In this document: positions 17,301 to 24,447 of the stretch, piece by piece | How the letters are laid out: each line of letters starts with the position of its first letter | How positions within the stretch are numbered: the stretch's first letter is position 1 | IMG/VR virus record: IMGVR_UViG_3300021425_000170 | Span: 1-25,893 of that record | Length of the DNA stretch: 25,893 nucleotides | Strand: one strand, 5' to 3' | DNA from: a virus | Translations under genes and position numbers: made by a program | Notes under the pieces: model-generated | Seen by the model: only the letters and a program-made list of their open reading frames with translations | Told to the model about the DNA's origin: nothing | Databases searched by the model: none

Positions 17301-18617
17301 GGAACATTTTTTGCTGCAAGAAACAACGATCAATTCCCACCATATGTTGCTGGAACATATACAGATTCCAATCCACCAGCTGGAGGAACAGCAGCACAAG
17401 TATCTCTTACTGTAAATGCACAAGGTCAAGTTACTGATGTCACACTAGTTTCTGGTGGATCTGGTTATACAGATGCTGACCAAATTGTTGTTGCAACTGA
17501 TGTAACAATTGAAATTGATTCTGTATTCGACCAAGCATCTCCATATGTTTCTGGAAACTTTACAGATTCAAGTCCTCCTGCTGGAGGAGTAGCAGCTGTA
17601 GTGTCTATAAGTGTAAATGCACAAGGTCAAGTTACTGGTGCTACATTAGTTTCAGGTGGGGAGGGATATTCAAACGGAGATAATATCATTGTTCAAACAG
17701 ATGTTTCTGTACCTGTAGTTGATGCCATTGACATTGATCCTTCTTATATTGGTGGAACTTATACAGATCAAAATGCTGGTGCAGGAAAAACAGCTGCTCA
17801 AATAACAGTCGGTACAGATGCTGGAGCAATTACAACAGTCTCTATTTCTTCTGGTGGATCTGGTTATACTACTAGCGATATTATTAGAGTGCTTGATGAT
17901 GTCACTATTCCTATCACCAGTACTTATGATGAAAACCCAGGATATTTCAACATCTATACGGCAGGAACGTTTGCTGATACAAATCCTCCTGCTGGAGGAA
18001 CTGCTGCTACTGTTACCGTTAATTTAAACGGTAATGGATATATTACTAGTGTTGTATTAGCATCTGGTGGAACTGGATATACTACATCAGATACAATTAC
18101 AGTTTCTCCTGACATAACAGTACCAATCAGTACTGTTTATGATGAGACCCCAGCACAACAGGGAATTTATCCAGCGAATAAAACAAATGAAGTGTACCTA
18201 GATACAAGTGCTCCCCCAGGAGGAACTGCTGCTAGTGTTAATGTAACTACAGATGCTGGTGGATATATTCAGAGTGTTACTTTAAATAATCCAGGAACTG
18301 GATATTCTATTGGTGATACTATTAATTTCTTGGGCGATGTTTCTGTTCCAGTTAATACTATAATAGATAGATTTTATAATAGTGCTTCTTATACAATCAC
18401 TAAAATAAATAAAGGTGGATATGATTATGCTCCTGGTGACATTCTTAAAACGAGCGATTCTATTTTCTTTGAGAAAGCAGATGGAACTTTAAGCAAGGGA
18501 CATCTTATCTTTGAAGTTTCGAGTATCACCTCAAGAGTAGATACGACAGTATTTAAGGGTGTTGCAGCAGTAGCATATCTCAGAAATGTAGGTTGGACAG
18601 TACAGGTAAATAACTAA
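14394..18617 (+). CDS. Leucine-rich-repeat fibre-like virion protein, 1407 residues
   Basis: Four zones are visible. Residues 1-190 form an N-terminal attachment zone (FGLSVPLSLADV near residue 9, and GGDVEIGGTLKVG near residue 157). Residues about 270-800 are irregular leucine-rich repeats with LxxLxLxxN-type units such as LKTFIFSNNGLVDFP, LETLNISNNPF, LVNLYLDNNPNL, LTYINLSGCNGL, LDYLDVTNNDLTSI and LKQLDLSANIL. Residues about 889-980 carry five copies of an 18-21 residue motif, GxFTAPxN. Residues about 984-1330 carry five copies of a 67-80 residue unit ending SGGSGYTxxDxI. The gene starts five bases after the previous stop and ends in a one-base TAATG overlap with the next. Leucine-rich repeats are binding scaffolds, so I infer a receptor-contact role. 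They are uncommon in phage fibres as far as I know. Confidence 0.83.
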   Translation: MAIKNNRIFGLSVPLSLADVISRNESLFSLGINREDLEIIRGISEGGFDKLDLQTISNLSVPAWKSFDRYINDVTTYSDTLTSSGGSDFQLRGNLHVAGGIGSTAFRYKILDTEPDPQDPNATPILKWGDISTSRVSSWSTIGTNISYGGDVEIGGTLKVGKIKTRTVATTKVFDSEVPTHRIKIDLNGQTRYIYAMKGIPLQFEGYFRNFLAKIDFNPVLGKKVSWRIRRTDGLTSPEDFESYGGTNTSTLDYRSPFSAERIVEVYYSPDAITNIELSNTNVRNLPRVGLNNLKTFIFSNNGLVDFPDVNFFAPNLETLNISNNPFFNASDADERRLNQLIADKLPATLRSLDIRGGFLGGIEQGIFGRFTELRTLQIDKSGSTYFYPDSTNPNGELPFFFGDPNDSTTHKLTSIYARNNDFRSIGTPTAGSNLVSVKQLESLVNLYLDNNPNLLDNNFQVASDDIVNITIDRTKLACPNLQARTSLRYFTATFNSNFKSLFNNWDGTGFTGGNVPVGVSDASYKFAGCSSLQTINLSFSNVAGYIPKFIGNSSLTYINLSGCNGLIAGRPGKSDTKCFYNDTFEQARSVATIYVSINNPNFAGEIDRNTFVPLNDSLSRLDLFGAGRFTGAFPDLEGCTKLVTLRSQGQNWGRNTETTLPNLSSSFGMTRIELQNNYFIGSLQYTNKNSLDYLDVTNNDLTSISSAFSAPNLIYLYASSNNFTGSLPNLETSCPIVEYVSLNNNQFTSYTRGNGFVNLPRLKQLDLSANILSQTAVDNVLFDLVDNYKAANRSGVIVNLTGSNASPSPYPVIEGIITGFDPILQPAINSGVVVDLGGVGGLTNPSEYSPVSGNYSNLTVFYQTPGGAGRTAKASFRVNVDYDEDLVETIGSFTAPNNNPALYDTGIVNTIGTFSAPQNASSLYSTGIVNGLGSFTAPGNTPPQGVVNAIGSPTAPRNIQPTGIVDVLGTFFAARNNDQFPPYVAGTYTDSNPPAGGTAAQVSLTVNAQGQVTDVTLVSGGSGYTDADQIVVATDVTIEIDSVFDQASPYVSGNFTDSSPPAGGVAAVVSISVNAQGQVTGATLVSGGEGYSNGDNIIVQTDVSVPVVDAIDIDPSYIGGTYTDQNAGAGKTAAQITVGTDAGAITTVSISSGGSGYTTSDIIRVLDDVTIPITSTYDENPGYFNIYTAGTFADTNPPAGGTAATVTVNLNGNGYITSVVLASGGTGYTTSDTITVSPDITVPISTVYDETPAQQGIYPANKTNEVYLDTSAPPGGTAASVNVTTDAGGYIQSVTLNNPGTGYSIGDTINFLGDVSVPVNTIIDRFYNSASYTITKINKGGYDYAPGDILKTSDSIFFEKADGTLSKGHLIFEVSSITSRVDTTVFKGVAAVAYLRNVGWTVQVNN
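17058..17330 (+). repeat. Five short GxFTAPxN repeats
   Basis: The units are ETIGSFTAPNN, NTIGTFSAPQN, NGLGSFTAPGN, NAIGSPTAPRN and DVLGTFFAARN, spaced 18-21 residues apart. They connect the leucine-rich domain to the 67-residue repeats and look like a flexible or fibrous linker. Confidence 0.8.
17337..18375 (+). repeat. Five tandem 67-80 residue SGGSGY repeats
   Basis: Unit starts are at residues 984, 1051, 1118, 1188 and 1268. The first three are spaced exactly 67 residues apart. Each reads YxxGTYTDxxPPAGGTAA, VxxxGxITxVxLxSGGxGYTxxDxIxV, then a linker. A 26-base block (17411-17436) recurs identically 201 bases later (17612-17637), which points to recent unit duplication. Confidence 0.85.
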
Positions 18618-19993
18618 TGGCATCAGTTAATCAAGGGTATGTTACTAGTTTCAACTTATCGGAAACGATTGATGAAACTCTCACCATCAACAACTTGGGT
18701 GGAGGAAGTATATCTGATGACCTAAGTATATTTGCTGGCAACACTAAAAATTTTAGTAGAATTGTTTATAAACCAAACACTCCAAATTTTTCTGCTACTA
18801 TAACAGCAGGAACTACTCAATTTCAATTTGATTTAATTTCTTGCTATGGAAATGGAGACCCTATTAAAATTAAGATAGGAAAAACCATTAGTGATATAAC
18901 TTATGATTTTGAATTGGATGAATTAACCATAGAGTTTGACTCTGCTCATGGTTTAGTTCCCGATTCTATAGGAAATTTTATAACGATTGTTGATTCTTAT
19001 TTCGATGGACCAGGAACAATTTTCTTTAATGAAAGAACACTAAAGATCGCTACCATTCCAACTGCTACAAGTATTACAATTGTAAATACTGGATACTTAG
19101 ATATATACGAGGATGAACCAGGAGTTTTCGATCCATCTGCAAATCTTGCTGTTGGACAATCAACAAGATATACCTATGCAGTAACAACATCATTTCCCTT
19201 ACCTGCTCCTCTTTCATATACCAATGATTATTTTGCAGTACTATCGAATGGAATTAATCAATTTAAATTATCTAATTCATATAGGAGAGGACAGTTAATT
19301 GTTCCATTATTAATTACTGATCCTATTAATGATCCTTTAATTTTTGAGAGAAGTAATGCTGTAACACAGCAAAATTTACTTAATCTGGTTAGACCAGATT
19401 TTCAAGACGAAAATAATGCTACTGGATCAGTTCCAATTTTTTATAATGATGTTCTTGGCAGATCTTTTAATGAAAATTTTGATTACCTTGAATCTATCTT
19501 GGACTCTTCAAATTATTTTAGATTAAAGAAATATAGAAGATCAACCAGTAATGTCTTTCGTGAGAATCCTATTAAACTAGAGGGAAATATGAGAACTCTA
19601 GATCCAGATAATGCCAACGTTGGCACAGAAGAAATATTTGCTGAGACTAGTCCTGGTATTTTTATTATCGATCCAGATTCTTCTACAGATAATATTATTA
19701 AACTAAGATCATTCTCGGATAATACATCACCATGGGAATATGACGGTGTTGCTACACTAGAATACTCTGCACAATCTCTTGTGTCAACTACAACATCACA
19801 GGCACAAGCATTAGCTGGTCAAACTATGAGTATCGGAAACATGATTCTCAAAGGCAATCCAATTGGTATGGATAATTTGCAGGGAGTAGTTGTAGAGTCT
19901 GGAACTTTTACTCCTATCCAGAAATTTACACATAAACTACCAGTGCTTATTAATGGAGAAGAATATAATATTCTTCTGACTAATCTAATTTAA
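18617..19993 (+). CDS. Hypothetical virion protein, 458 residues
   Basis: The ATG overlaps the stop of the leucine-rich gene by one base (TAATG), so the two are coupled. The protein is rich in beta-prone residues, Asn, Asp and Ser, has no membrane segment or signal peptide, and resembles its neighbours in composition. Visible stretches include an early VTSFNLSETIDETLTINNLG and a C-terminal HKLPVLINGEEYNILLTNLI. I do not recognise a domain. Its place at the end of a run of structural genes suggests a virion or fibre-assembly role. Its stop shares the bases TTAA with the stop of the reverse-strand gene that follows. Confidence 0.78.
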   Translation: MASVNQGYVTSFNLSETIDETLTINNLGGGSISDDLSIFAGNTKNFSRIVYKPNTPNFSATITAGTTQFQFDLISCYGNGDPIKIKIGKTISDITYDFELDELTIEFDSAHGLVPDSIGNFITIVDSYFDGPGTIFFNERTLKIATIPTATSITIVNTGYLDIYEDEPGVFDPSANLAVGQSTRYTYAVTTSFPLPAPLSYTNDYFAVLSNGINQFKLSNSYRRGQLIVPLLITDPINDPLIFERSNAVTQQNLLNLVRPDFQDENNATGSVPIFYNDVLGRSFNENFDYLESILDSSNYFRLKKYRRSTSNVFRENPIKLEGNMRTLDPDNANVGTEEIFAETSPGIFIIDPDSSTDNIIKLRSFSDNTSPWEYDGVATLEYSAQSLVSTTTSQAQALAGQTMSIGNMILKGNPIGMDNLQGVVVESGTFTPIQKFTHKLPVLINGEEYNILLTNLI

Positions 19994-22281
19994 CTTCCTA
20001 GTATCATATAGAAGGTATTGCCAGCATCATCTTCTATAGGTAGGTAATGTGATATATTTTCTTCATTATACACAATGACATTGCCAGCGACATTGGTATC
20101 GTGTCGTATCTCCAAGTCATTGTAAGCAACTGTTGAATTATTATTTAAATTTCCTCCTCCATTAGAACTAAAATCATCTACTAATGCAACACCAAATGAT
20201 GTTGTTAGTCCAGTTGAGTTAGCAGCAAATGGTGGTGAAGTATCTGTTGGTTTGAAGCAAACTTCTTTGTTTACATCTGATGATGTGAATACAATATTTT
20301 TTACTTTTGCTGGATTGTATTCTAATACTGTTAGTAGAGCAGGACTTGATCCATCAATATGAGATATTGTAATGCGATTATTTACACTATCAATGTTAGT
20401 TACTCTTACTTTGCTGTAGAGTTCTTTGACAGATCCATCTAATCTTTCGGCAAAATTTACAGCAGGGAATGCATGTACATAATCATTGAGAGTGATGTCT
20501 GTAACATCATCGAGATCTAAAACTACGCTTGTTGAAGCAGTGTCATTCTGAGTAGCTAGTAACCTTTGTTTTATTACACCTTGACAGAAAAACTTTAGAC
20601 CTTCATCAGTCAATCCTGAAGTTTGATATACATAGAATCTTTGATTGCCTATTGAGTTTGATGTGGTAGCATTCTTTAAAAGAATGTTAGATCCATTGTA
20701 TAGATCTACTAATCTACCTACAGCAACAACTCCAGGATCTCCTTCTGTATCATCATCATATGTAAATGATAAACCATCTGATAGTACTATTTGATCTTTG
20801 GTGATATCAGATAATCCGTATGAATCTGTTATCGTTTCTATTCTATCATCATAAACATCACCATTACCGAAAGCAGCAAGAGCTCTATGGTTAACAAAAG
20901 TTAGTGAAGAAGAACTATAAGTTCCTACTGGTCTTGGATCAATTTCTATACTATTATTGATGACTACATTTGTTACCCTTGTACCAGGAACAATACCATT
21001 ACCAAATACAAAGTTTCCTATTTCAATTCCTTCGGTTGAATTTGGTTGGGAGTTTGATATAGTTACAGTTGATATACTATTTTGTACATTGCAACCAGTT
21101 ATGATGGTTTCTACTTCGGAAATTGAATTGGGGAAACTATAATAAGAAACTATAGGGTTGAAGTTGTTGACATTTGCATAACTATCTGCTGGTTCTGGAG
21201 TCTCTGATGAAGTTATAAACGTTCCTTGTACATCGCCAATTGTTCCTTGTAAACCAACTCCAGTTCCTCCTACACTAATTGAAGTCTCAACGAATGATCT
21301 GAAGTCTCCAATATCATAGTTTTGAAAATAGTCTCTTGTAAATAACTCTTTATAATTTAAATCTATCTCTCCTCTTTGTGGATCTATTAAATTGATATCG
21401 ATTCTCTTTTCTATTTCATCTCCCTCTGGAATAGAATCTTCATCAATAAACCATGTAATTCTTATTTTGTATGCTTCCCATTGAGCTAATGATCCGAGAG
21501 AAACATCTATTGTTCTATAAGCAGATAAGGAATTTGTAGTTCCAGACACTCTGGCGGTGTTGAGATCCGCTGATTGATCTAATTTAGTTTGATCTATTAG
21601 AGTTGTTAGTTTAGTAAAGTCGTAGTTGTTATAATTGAAAGTGTTTGTTGCAGAATCATATGCAAAGTCTCTTGCTTCAGTGCCATCATCAAATTCTATT
21701 TTTACATATCCTCTTGCTCGTACTCTTAAACTGAAATTACCATTTACAGTTGGTTTTAAATACCCCTCCCATTGTATTCCTCCATACAAAGAAGTTGCTT
21801 CCAGAGCAATTTTATTACTAAAATAAAAGTTTCCTCTTTCCCAGAAGTCATCTGTTTTTAAATCAGATTCTTCAACAAATCCCAAGAAATCTGAGGCTGG
21901 ATCATTGGGAGTCTGTCTTAGAATAGCATCGTTATCGTAATAGGTTGCTGATAAACCATCACCACCAGCAAAGTAAGGTTCTGAGGTTGTGAAGTATGCT
22001 TTATCAAATCTATTTTCTAAAGTAATTAGTGGATCATAAACTTCTAGATCTCCATTCGGTTGGATGTTCTTTACAGTTGCTCCAGATGCTGTAGAAAAAG
22101 TACCAGTGTTTAGATCTGATAGATAAATGTTTTGAATAACTCCCAAGTCTTCCCATGTAAAGGAAGTAATACCATCTGACAGTCCATCCAACAAGTTGTT
22201 AAGAGCTATCTTTTTGCTTGGTACATCAGCAAGATTTAAATCTCTTTTTAATCCAAACTTTTTGAATACCTTTAGTGCCAT
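19990..22281 (-). CDS. Fibre-like virion protein with PA14-like domain, 763 residues
   Basis: The N-terminus has FGLKRDLNLADV (residues 9-20), nearly the same spacing and residues as the plus-strand leucine-rich protein (FGLSVPLSLADV), so the two probably share an attachment segment. Residues about 106-300 look like a PA14-type beta-barrel: GLSATYYDND, then WEGYLKPTVNGNFSLRVRAR, then GYVKIEFDDG and a later YKIRITWF. PA14 domains commonly bind carbohydrates, so binding of the host surface is plausible. The rest (residues 330-763) is beta-rich and unrecognised. It is read against its structural neighbours from its own late promoter at 22303-22310 and converges tail-to-tail with the 458-residue gene with a four-base overlap. 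Confidence 0.82.
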   Translation of the reverse strand: MALKVFKKFGLKRDLNLADVPSKKIALNNLLDGLSDGITSFTWEDLGVIQNIYLSDLNTGTFSTASGATVKNIQPNGDLEVYDPLITLENRFDKAYFTTSEPYFAGGDGLSATYYDNDAILRQTPNDPASDFLGFVEESDLKTDDFWERGNFYFSNKIALEATSLYGGIQWEGYLKPTVNGNFSLRVRARGYVKIEFDDGTEARDFAYDSATNTFNYNNYDFTKLTTLIDQTKLDQSADLNTARVSGTTNSLSAYRTIDVSLGSLAQWEAYKIRITWFIDEDSIPEGDEIEKRIDINLIDPQRGEIDLNYKELFTRDYFQNYDIGDFRSFVETSISVGGTGVGLQGTIGDVQGTFITSSETPEPADSYANVNNFNPIVSYYSFPNSISEVETIITGCNVQNSISTVTISNSQPNSTEGIEIGNFVFGNGIVPGTRVTNVVINNSIEIDPRPVGTYSSSSLTFVNHRALAAFGNGDVYDDRIETITDSYGLSDITKDQIVLSDGLSFTYDDDTEGDPGVVAVGRLVDLYNGSNILLKNATTSNSIGNQRFYVYQTSGLTDEGLKFFCQGVIKQRLLATQNDTASTSVVLDLDDVTDITLNDYVHAFPAVNFAERLDGSVKELYSKVRVTNIDSVNNRITISHIDGSSPALLTVLEYNPAKVKNIVFTSSDVNKEVCFKPTDTSPPFAANSTGLTTSFGVALVDDFSSNGGGNLNNNSTVAYNDLEIRHDTNVAGNVIVYNEENISHYLPIEDDAGNTFYMILGS

Positions 22282-22302
22282 TTTTTAGACCTGTCCTTGT
22301 TA

Positions 22303-22310
22303 TATTTATT
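22303..22310 (-). promoter_or_regulatory. T4-type late promoter box, reverse strand (AATAAATA)
   Basis: On the reverse strand the sequence reads AATAAATA, one base from the T4 late consensus, 21 bases before the ATG of the PA14 gene at 22281. Confidence 0.6.
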
Positions 22311-22311
22311 C

Positions 22312-22319
22312 CCTAAATA
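22312..22319 (+). promoter_or_regulatory. T4-type late promoter box (CCTAAATA)
   Basis: CCTAAATA is a variant late box 23 bases before the ATG at 22343. It lies one base from the reverse-strand box, forming a compact divergent late promoter. Confidence 0.55.
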
Positions 22320-22322
22320 GAA

Positions 22323-22339
22323 GAGCCTAATTGTGGCTC
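22323..22339 (+). other. Leader hairpin directly before a start codon
   Basis: GAGCC pairs perfectly with GGCTC around the loop TAATTGT and ends three bases before the ATG at 22343. The purine-rich GAAGAG, the only Shine-Dalgarno-like sequence here, is partly inside the stem. The hairpin could limit or position ribosome entry. Confidence 0.5.
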
Positions 22340-22342
22340 ATC

Positions 22343-22807
22343 ATGGCAGAAGAAATTAAAGAAACTCCTAAAGAGGAAGAGAAAAAGAAAGGTCCGTTTG
22401 CTAAACTAAAGGATGCTGCTGCTGATCATGAAGGTCAGTTAGAAGCGATCAGCACAATGGTTAGACTTGGTATTCTTATCTGGTCTGGTGGTATTCTTAC
22501 GCTTGCCTACATCAAACTACCTCCTGCTCTTGGTATTCCCGAGCAGAAACTTGATCCTACTTTCATCGCATCCGTCTTCACTGGGGTCTTAGCTACCTTT
22601 GGAGTTCAGACTGCGAAGAAGTCTGGTGATGGAACAATGAAGATGGGTGCTGCTGGTGGTGGCGTGTCTAAAGCAGATCTAGAGAAACTGATTGCTGCTG
22701 CAGCACAGACAGCACCTGCTCAAACGATTCGTATTGAACAAGCACCTATTCAAATTGCCACCGCACCTAAGAAGGATGGTGAGCCACCTGTAATGCCTAC
22801 TATCTAA
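22343..22807 (+). CDS. Small membrane protein with two transmembrane segments, 154 residues
   Basis: I chose the ATG at 22343 (MAEEIKETPKEEEKKK). A TTG at 22331 would add four residues. The N-terminus is very highly charged. Two hydrophobic segments follow at about residues 40-58 (VRLGILIWSGGILTLAYI) and 70-86 (FIASVFTGVLATFGVQ). The C-terminal half is Ala/Gly/Pro-rich and probably soluble, with SKADLEKLIAAAAQTAPAQ. The size and topology would fit a small phage membrane protein such as a holin, but there is no specific holin signature and no endolysin nearby, so I leave the function open. It is the first gene of a four-gene plus-strand cassette behind the late promoter at 22312. Confidence 0.8.
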   Translation: MAEEIKETPKEEEKKKGPFAKLKDAAADHEGQLEAISTMVRLGILIWSGGILTLAYIKLPPALGIPEQKLDPTFIASVFTGVLATFGVQTAKKSGDGTMKMGAAGGGVSKADLEKLIAAAAQTAPAQTIRIEQAPIQIATAPKKDGEPPVMPTI

Positions 22808-22811
22808 AACC

Positions 22812-23069
22812 ATGCAAAAACTTATCAACCTTCTTGCTCTTGCTTCCTTTGGTGTATCTGCTGCCGTTGTTGGTGGTGGTGCATATTTGTATCTCAATAA
22901 AGATACATTGATTGAAGATGCAAGAGAGAAAGTAACCAAAGAAATTACTAAGACAATTACCGAAGCACTCCCTGGTATGATCAGTGGTGCTATGCCAGAG
23001 ATGCCTAAGATGACTGGTGGTGCTCTGCCTACTGGTCCTAAAACTACAGGTCCTGCTATCCCCTTCTGA
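22812..23069 (+). CDS. Small membrane-anchored or exported protein, 85 residues
   Basis: It starts four bases after the previous stop. The N-terminus, MQKLINLLALASFGVSAAVVGGGAYLYL in outline, is a single hydrophobic helix (about residues 4-27) that could be a signal anchor. A charged helical stretch follows (about residues 29-55, EDAREKVTKEITKTITEALP), then a Pro/Gly/Met-rich tail (PEMPKMTGGALPTGPKTTGP). I do not recognise the family. Its context among small membrane proteins suggests that it acts at the cell envelope late in infection. Confidence 0.72.
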   Translation: MQKLINLLALASFGVSAAVVGGGAYLYLNKDTLIEDAREKVTKEITKTITEALPGMISGAMPEMPKMTGGALPTGPKTTGPAIPF

Positions 23070-23071
23070 AA

Positions 23072-23665
23072 ATGACAACTAAAACACCAACGAAGAAAAC
23101 ATTGCCAATAAAGACCATTGGATTGGCATTACTTGGTCTTGTTGGTGTCTCTCATATTGGACTGCTGGGGTATGTATTGAGACCACAAAATCAGGTTCAT
23201 CAACCACCTACAATTAACATTCCCCATGGTCCATACTCATCGTATAGGATCAAAGCTGGTAAGGATGGATATGAGATTGAATTTCGTGCCAACGATCCTA
23301 AGGTTTTAGAATCTGAGAGATCTTTGAATGTAGATAGAGACAAAAGAGGATTATTTGGTGGTGGTTCTGAGAAAAGAAATGAATATCGTAGAGATCAATA
23401 CACTCAGGAAGGATATAGAAACCTTCAGGGAGGTGAATTGACTGAGGGAAAGTCTGCAAAAGACATAGAGTGCATCGTGGCGGACGCTGGAGCACGATCT
23501 CAAGGTGCGATGGCAGGTAGTGCTATTGCCGCAGGCGCCGCTGTTCCTGCCCTTGCTAGCATCCCCTATGTGGGTTGGTTAGCAGGTGGTTGGGCGTTGC
23601 TCCTAGGACAGAAAGCAGGATCTGAGATTGGATCTGAAGTTGGAAAAGTATTTAATGATTGCTAA
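23072..23665 (+). CDS. Membrane protein with glycine-zipper-like C-terminus, 197 residues
   Basis: It starts two bases after the previous stop. A single transmembrane helix lies at about residues 14-34 (IGLALLGLVGVSHIGLLGYV). Residues 55-130 are strongly charged (KRGLFGGGSEKRNEYRRDQY). Residues about 142-197 form a Gly/Ala-rich hydrophobic stretch (AMAGSAIAAGAAVPALASIP, then GWLAGGWALLLGQKAGSEIG) that resembles glycine-zipper membrane helices. Cysteines occur near residue 133 and at the last residue. The stop overlaps the next start as TAATG. The function is not recognised. Glycine zippers occur in pore-forming and secretion-associated proteins, so membrane insertion is a reasonable inference. 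Confidence 0.78.
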   Translation: MTTKTPTKKTLPIKTIGLALLGLVGVSHIGLLGYVLRPQNQVHQPPTINIPHGPYSSYRIKAGKDGYEIEFRANDPKVLESERSLNVDRDKRGLFGGGSEKRNEYRRDQYTQEGYRNLQGGELTEGKSAKDIECIVADAGARSQGAMAGSAIAAGAAVPALASIPYVGWLAGGWALLLGQKAGSEIGSEVGKVFNDC

Positions 23666-24447
23666 TGGAAATTCCTAACATCACTTCTCCCAACATTAAC
23701 ATTAGGGAGATTGACATTCCACAGGTAGTAACTGCTAACGAATATTACACATCAACTCCACTAGCACCACCTGTAGTGGTAAATATTGGTGTGCCTATTG
23801 TTAATGTGCCTGGTTGTGTTGAAGCCCACGAAGCAAAAAACAAATCTAAAACTGTCGGAAGTGATGACGACAGAGGACTGGTTACGTATTGTGACGCTGG
23901 CGTTCCCAGTTATAATCCTATTAATTTTGAACCTAACCAGATGCTGCCAACACAGCGTCCAAAGGTAGATACGAGGCAACCTGATACTCCCCCTGTTCCT
24001 GAGTTGCCGATACCTAAAACTCCTCCATCTGGTGTGGTAGTTCAGTGTCCCACACCAGCACAAGCAGCAAAAGAACCTGTAGGCACATACATTGAGGGGT
24101 TTAGAAAGAAGGTTACTGACTATCAGTTAGTTGGTAACCAGTGTATTCAGATTACAGAACCTGTGCCTCTACCAGAACAGATTGTTGCTGGTCTCCCTAG
24201 TCCTGGAACTGTCATGACCACTGGTGGTATTGCCGTGGTTGCTACAGCATCAGCACTTATGGCAAAACCGCTGGCAGATATCCTACTAAAGGTTATCAAA
24301 CCAACGATTAAAAAAGTTATGAAAAAGATTGCTAAGATCAGGGGGAAGTCTGTTCCTGTTTTGTCTGTAAAGGACCGCCAAGATCTTCAGCGCGAGAGGA
24401 CACAGGCGATTCGGGAGTTGAGGAAGGTCTTGAAACCGAAGGGATAG
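23665..24447 (+). CDS. Proline-rich protein with C-terminal membrane helix, 260 residues
   Basis: The ATG at 23665 overlaps the preceding TAA, so I prefer it to the TTG at 23659. Residues 1-130 are rich in Pro, Asn and Thr (SPNINIREIDIPQVV, then RQPDTPPVPELPIPKTPPSG) and look extended. Four cysteines are scattered through the first 165 residues. A hydrophobic helix lies at about 183-200 (TTGGIAVVATASALMA). The remainder is strongly basic (KPTIKKVMKKIAKIRGK, and a charged end with RERTQAIRELRKVLKPKG). This architecture suggests a membrane-anchored protein with a basic cytoplasmic tail. The last 110 bases are also coding on the reverse strand. I recognise no family. Confidence 0.75.
   Translation: MEIPNITSPNINIREIDIPQVVTANEYYTSTPLAPPVVVNIGVPIVNVPGCVEAHEAKNKSKTVGSDDDRGLVTYCDAGVPSYNPINFEPNQMLPTQRPKVDTRQPDTPPVPELPIPKTPPSGVVVQCPTPAQAAKEPVGTYIEGFRKKVTDYQLVGNQCIQITEPVPLPEQIVAGLPSPGTVMTTGGIAVVATASALMAKPLADILLKVIKPTIKKVMKKIAKIRGKSVPVLSVKDRQDLQRERTQAIRELRKVLKPKG

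Noticed and set aside
19970-22320. Active invertible DNA segment carrying the PA14 gene
   Set aside because: I found no inverted repeats at its two ends and no invertase gene, so only a fixed reverse orientation is supported.
22679-23078. Two overlapping reverse-strand open frames (86 and 92 codons)
   Set aside because: They cover the coupled plus-strand membrane genes, have no ribosome site or plausible domain, and look like shadows.
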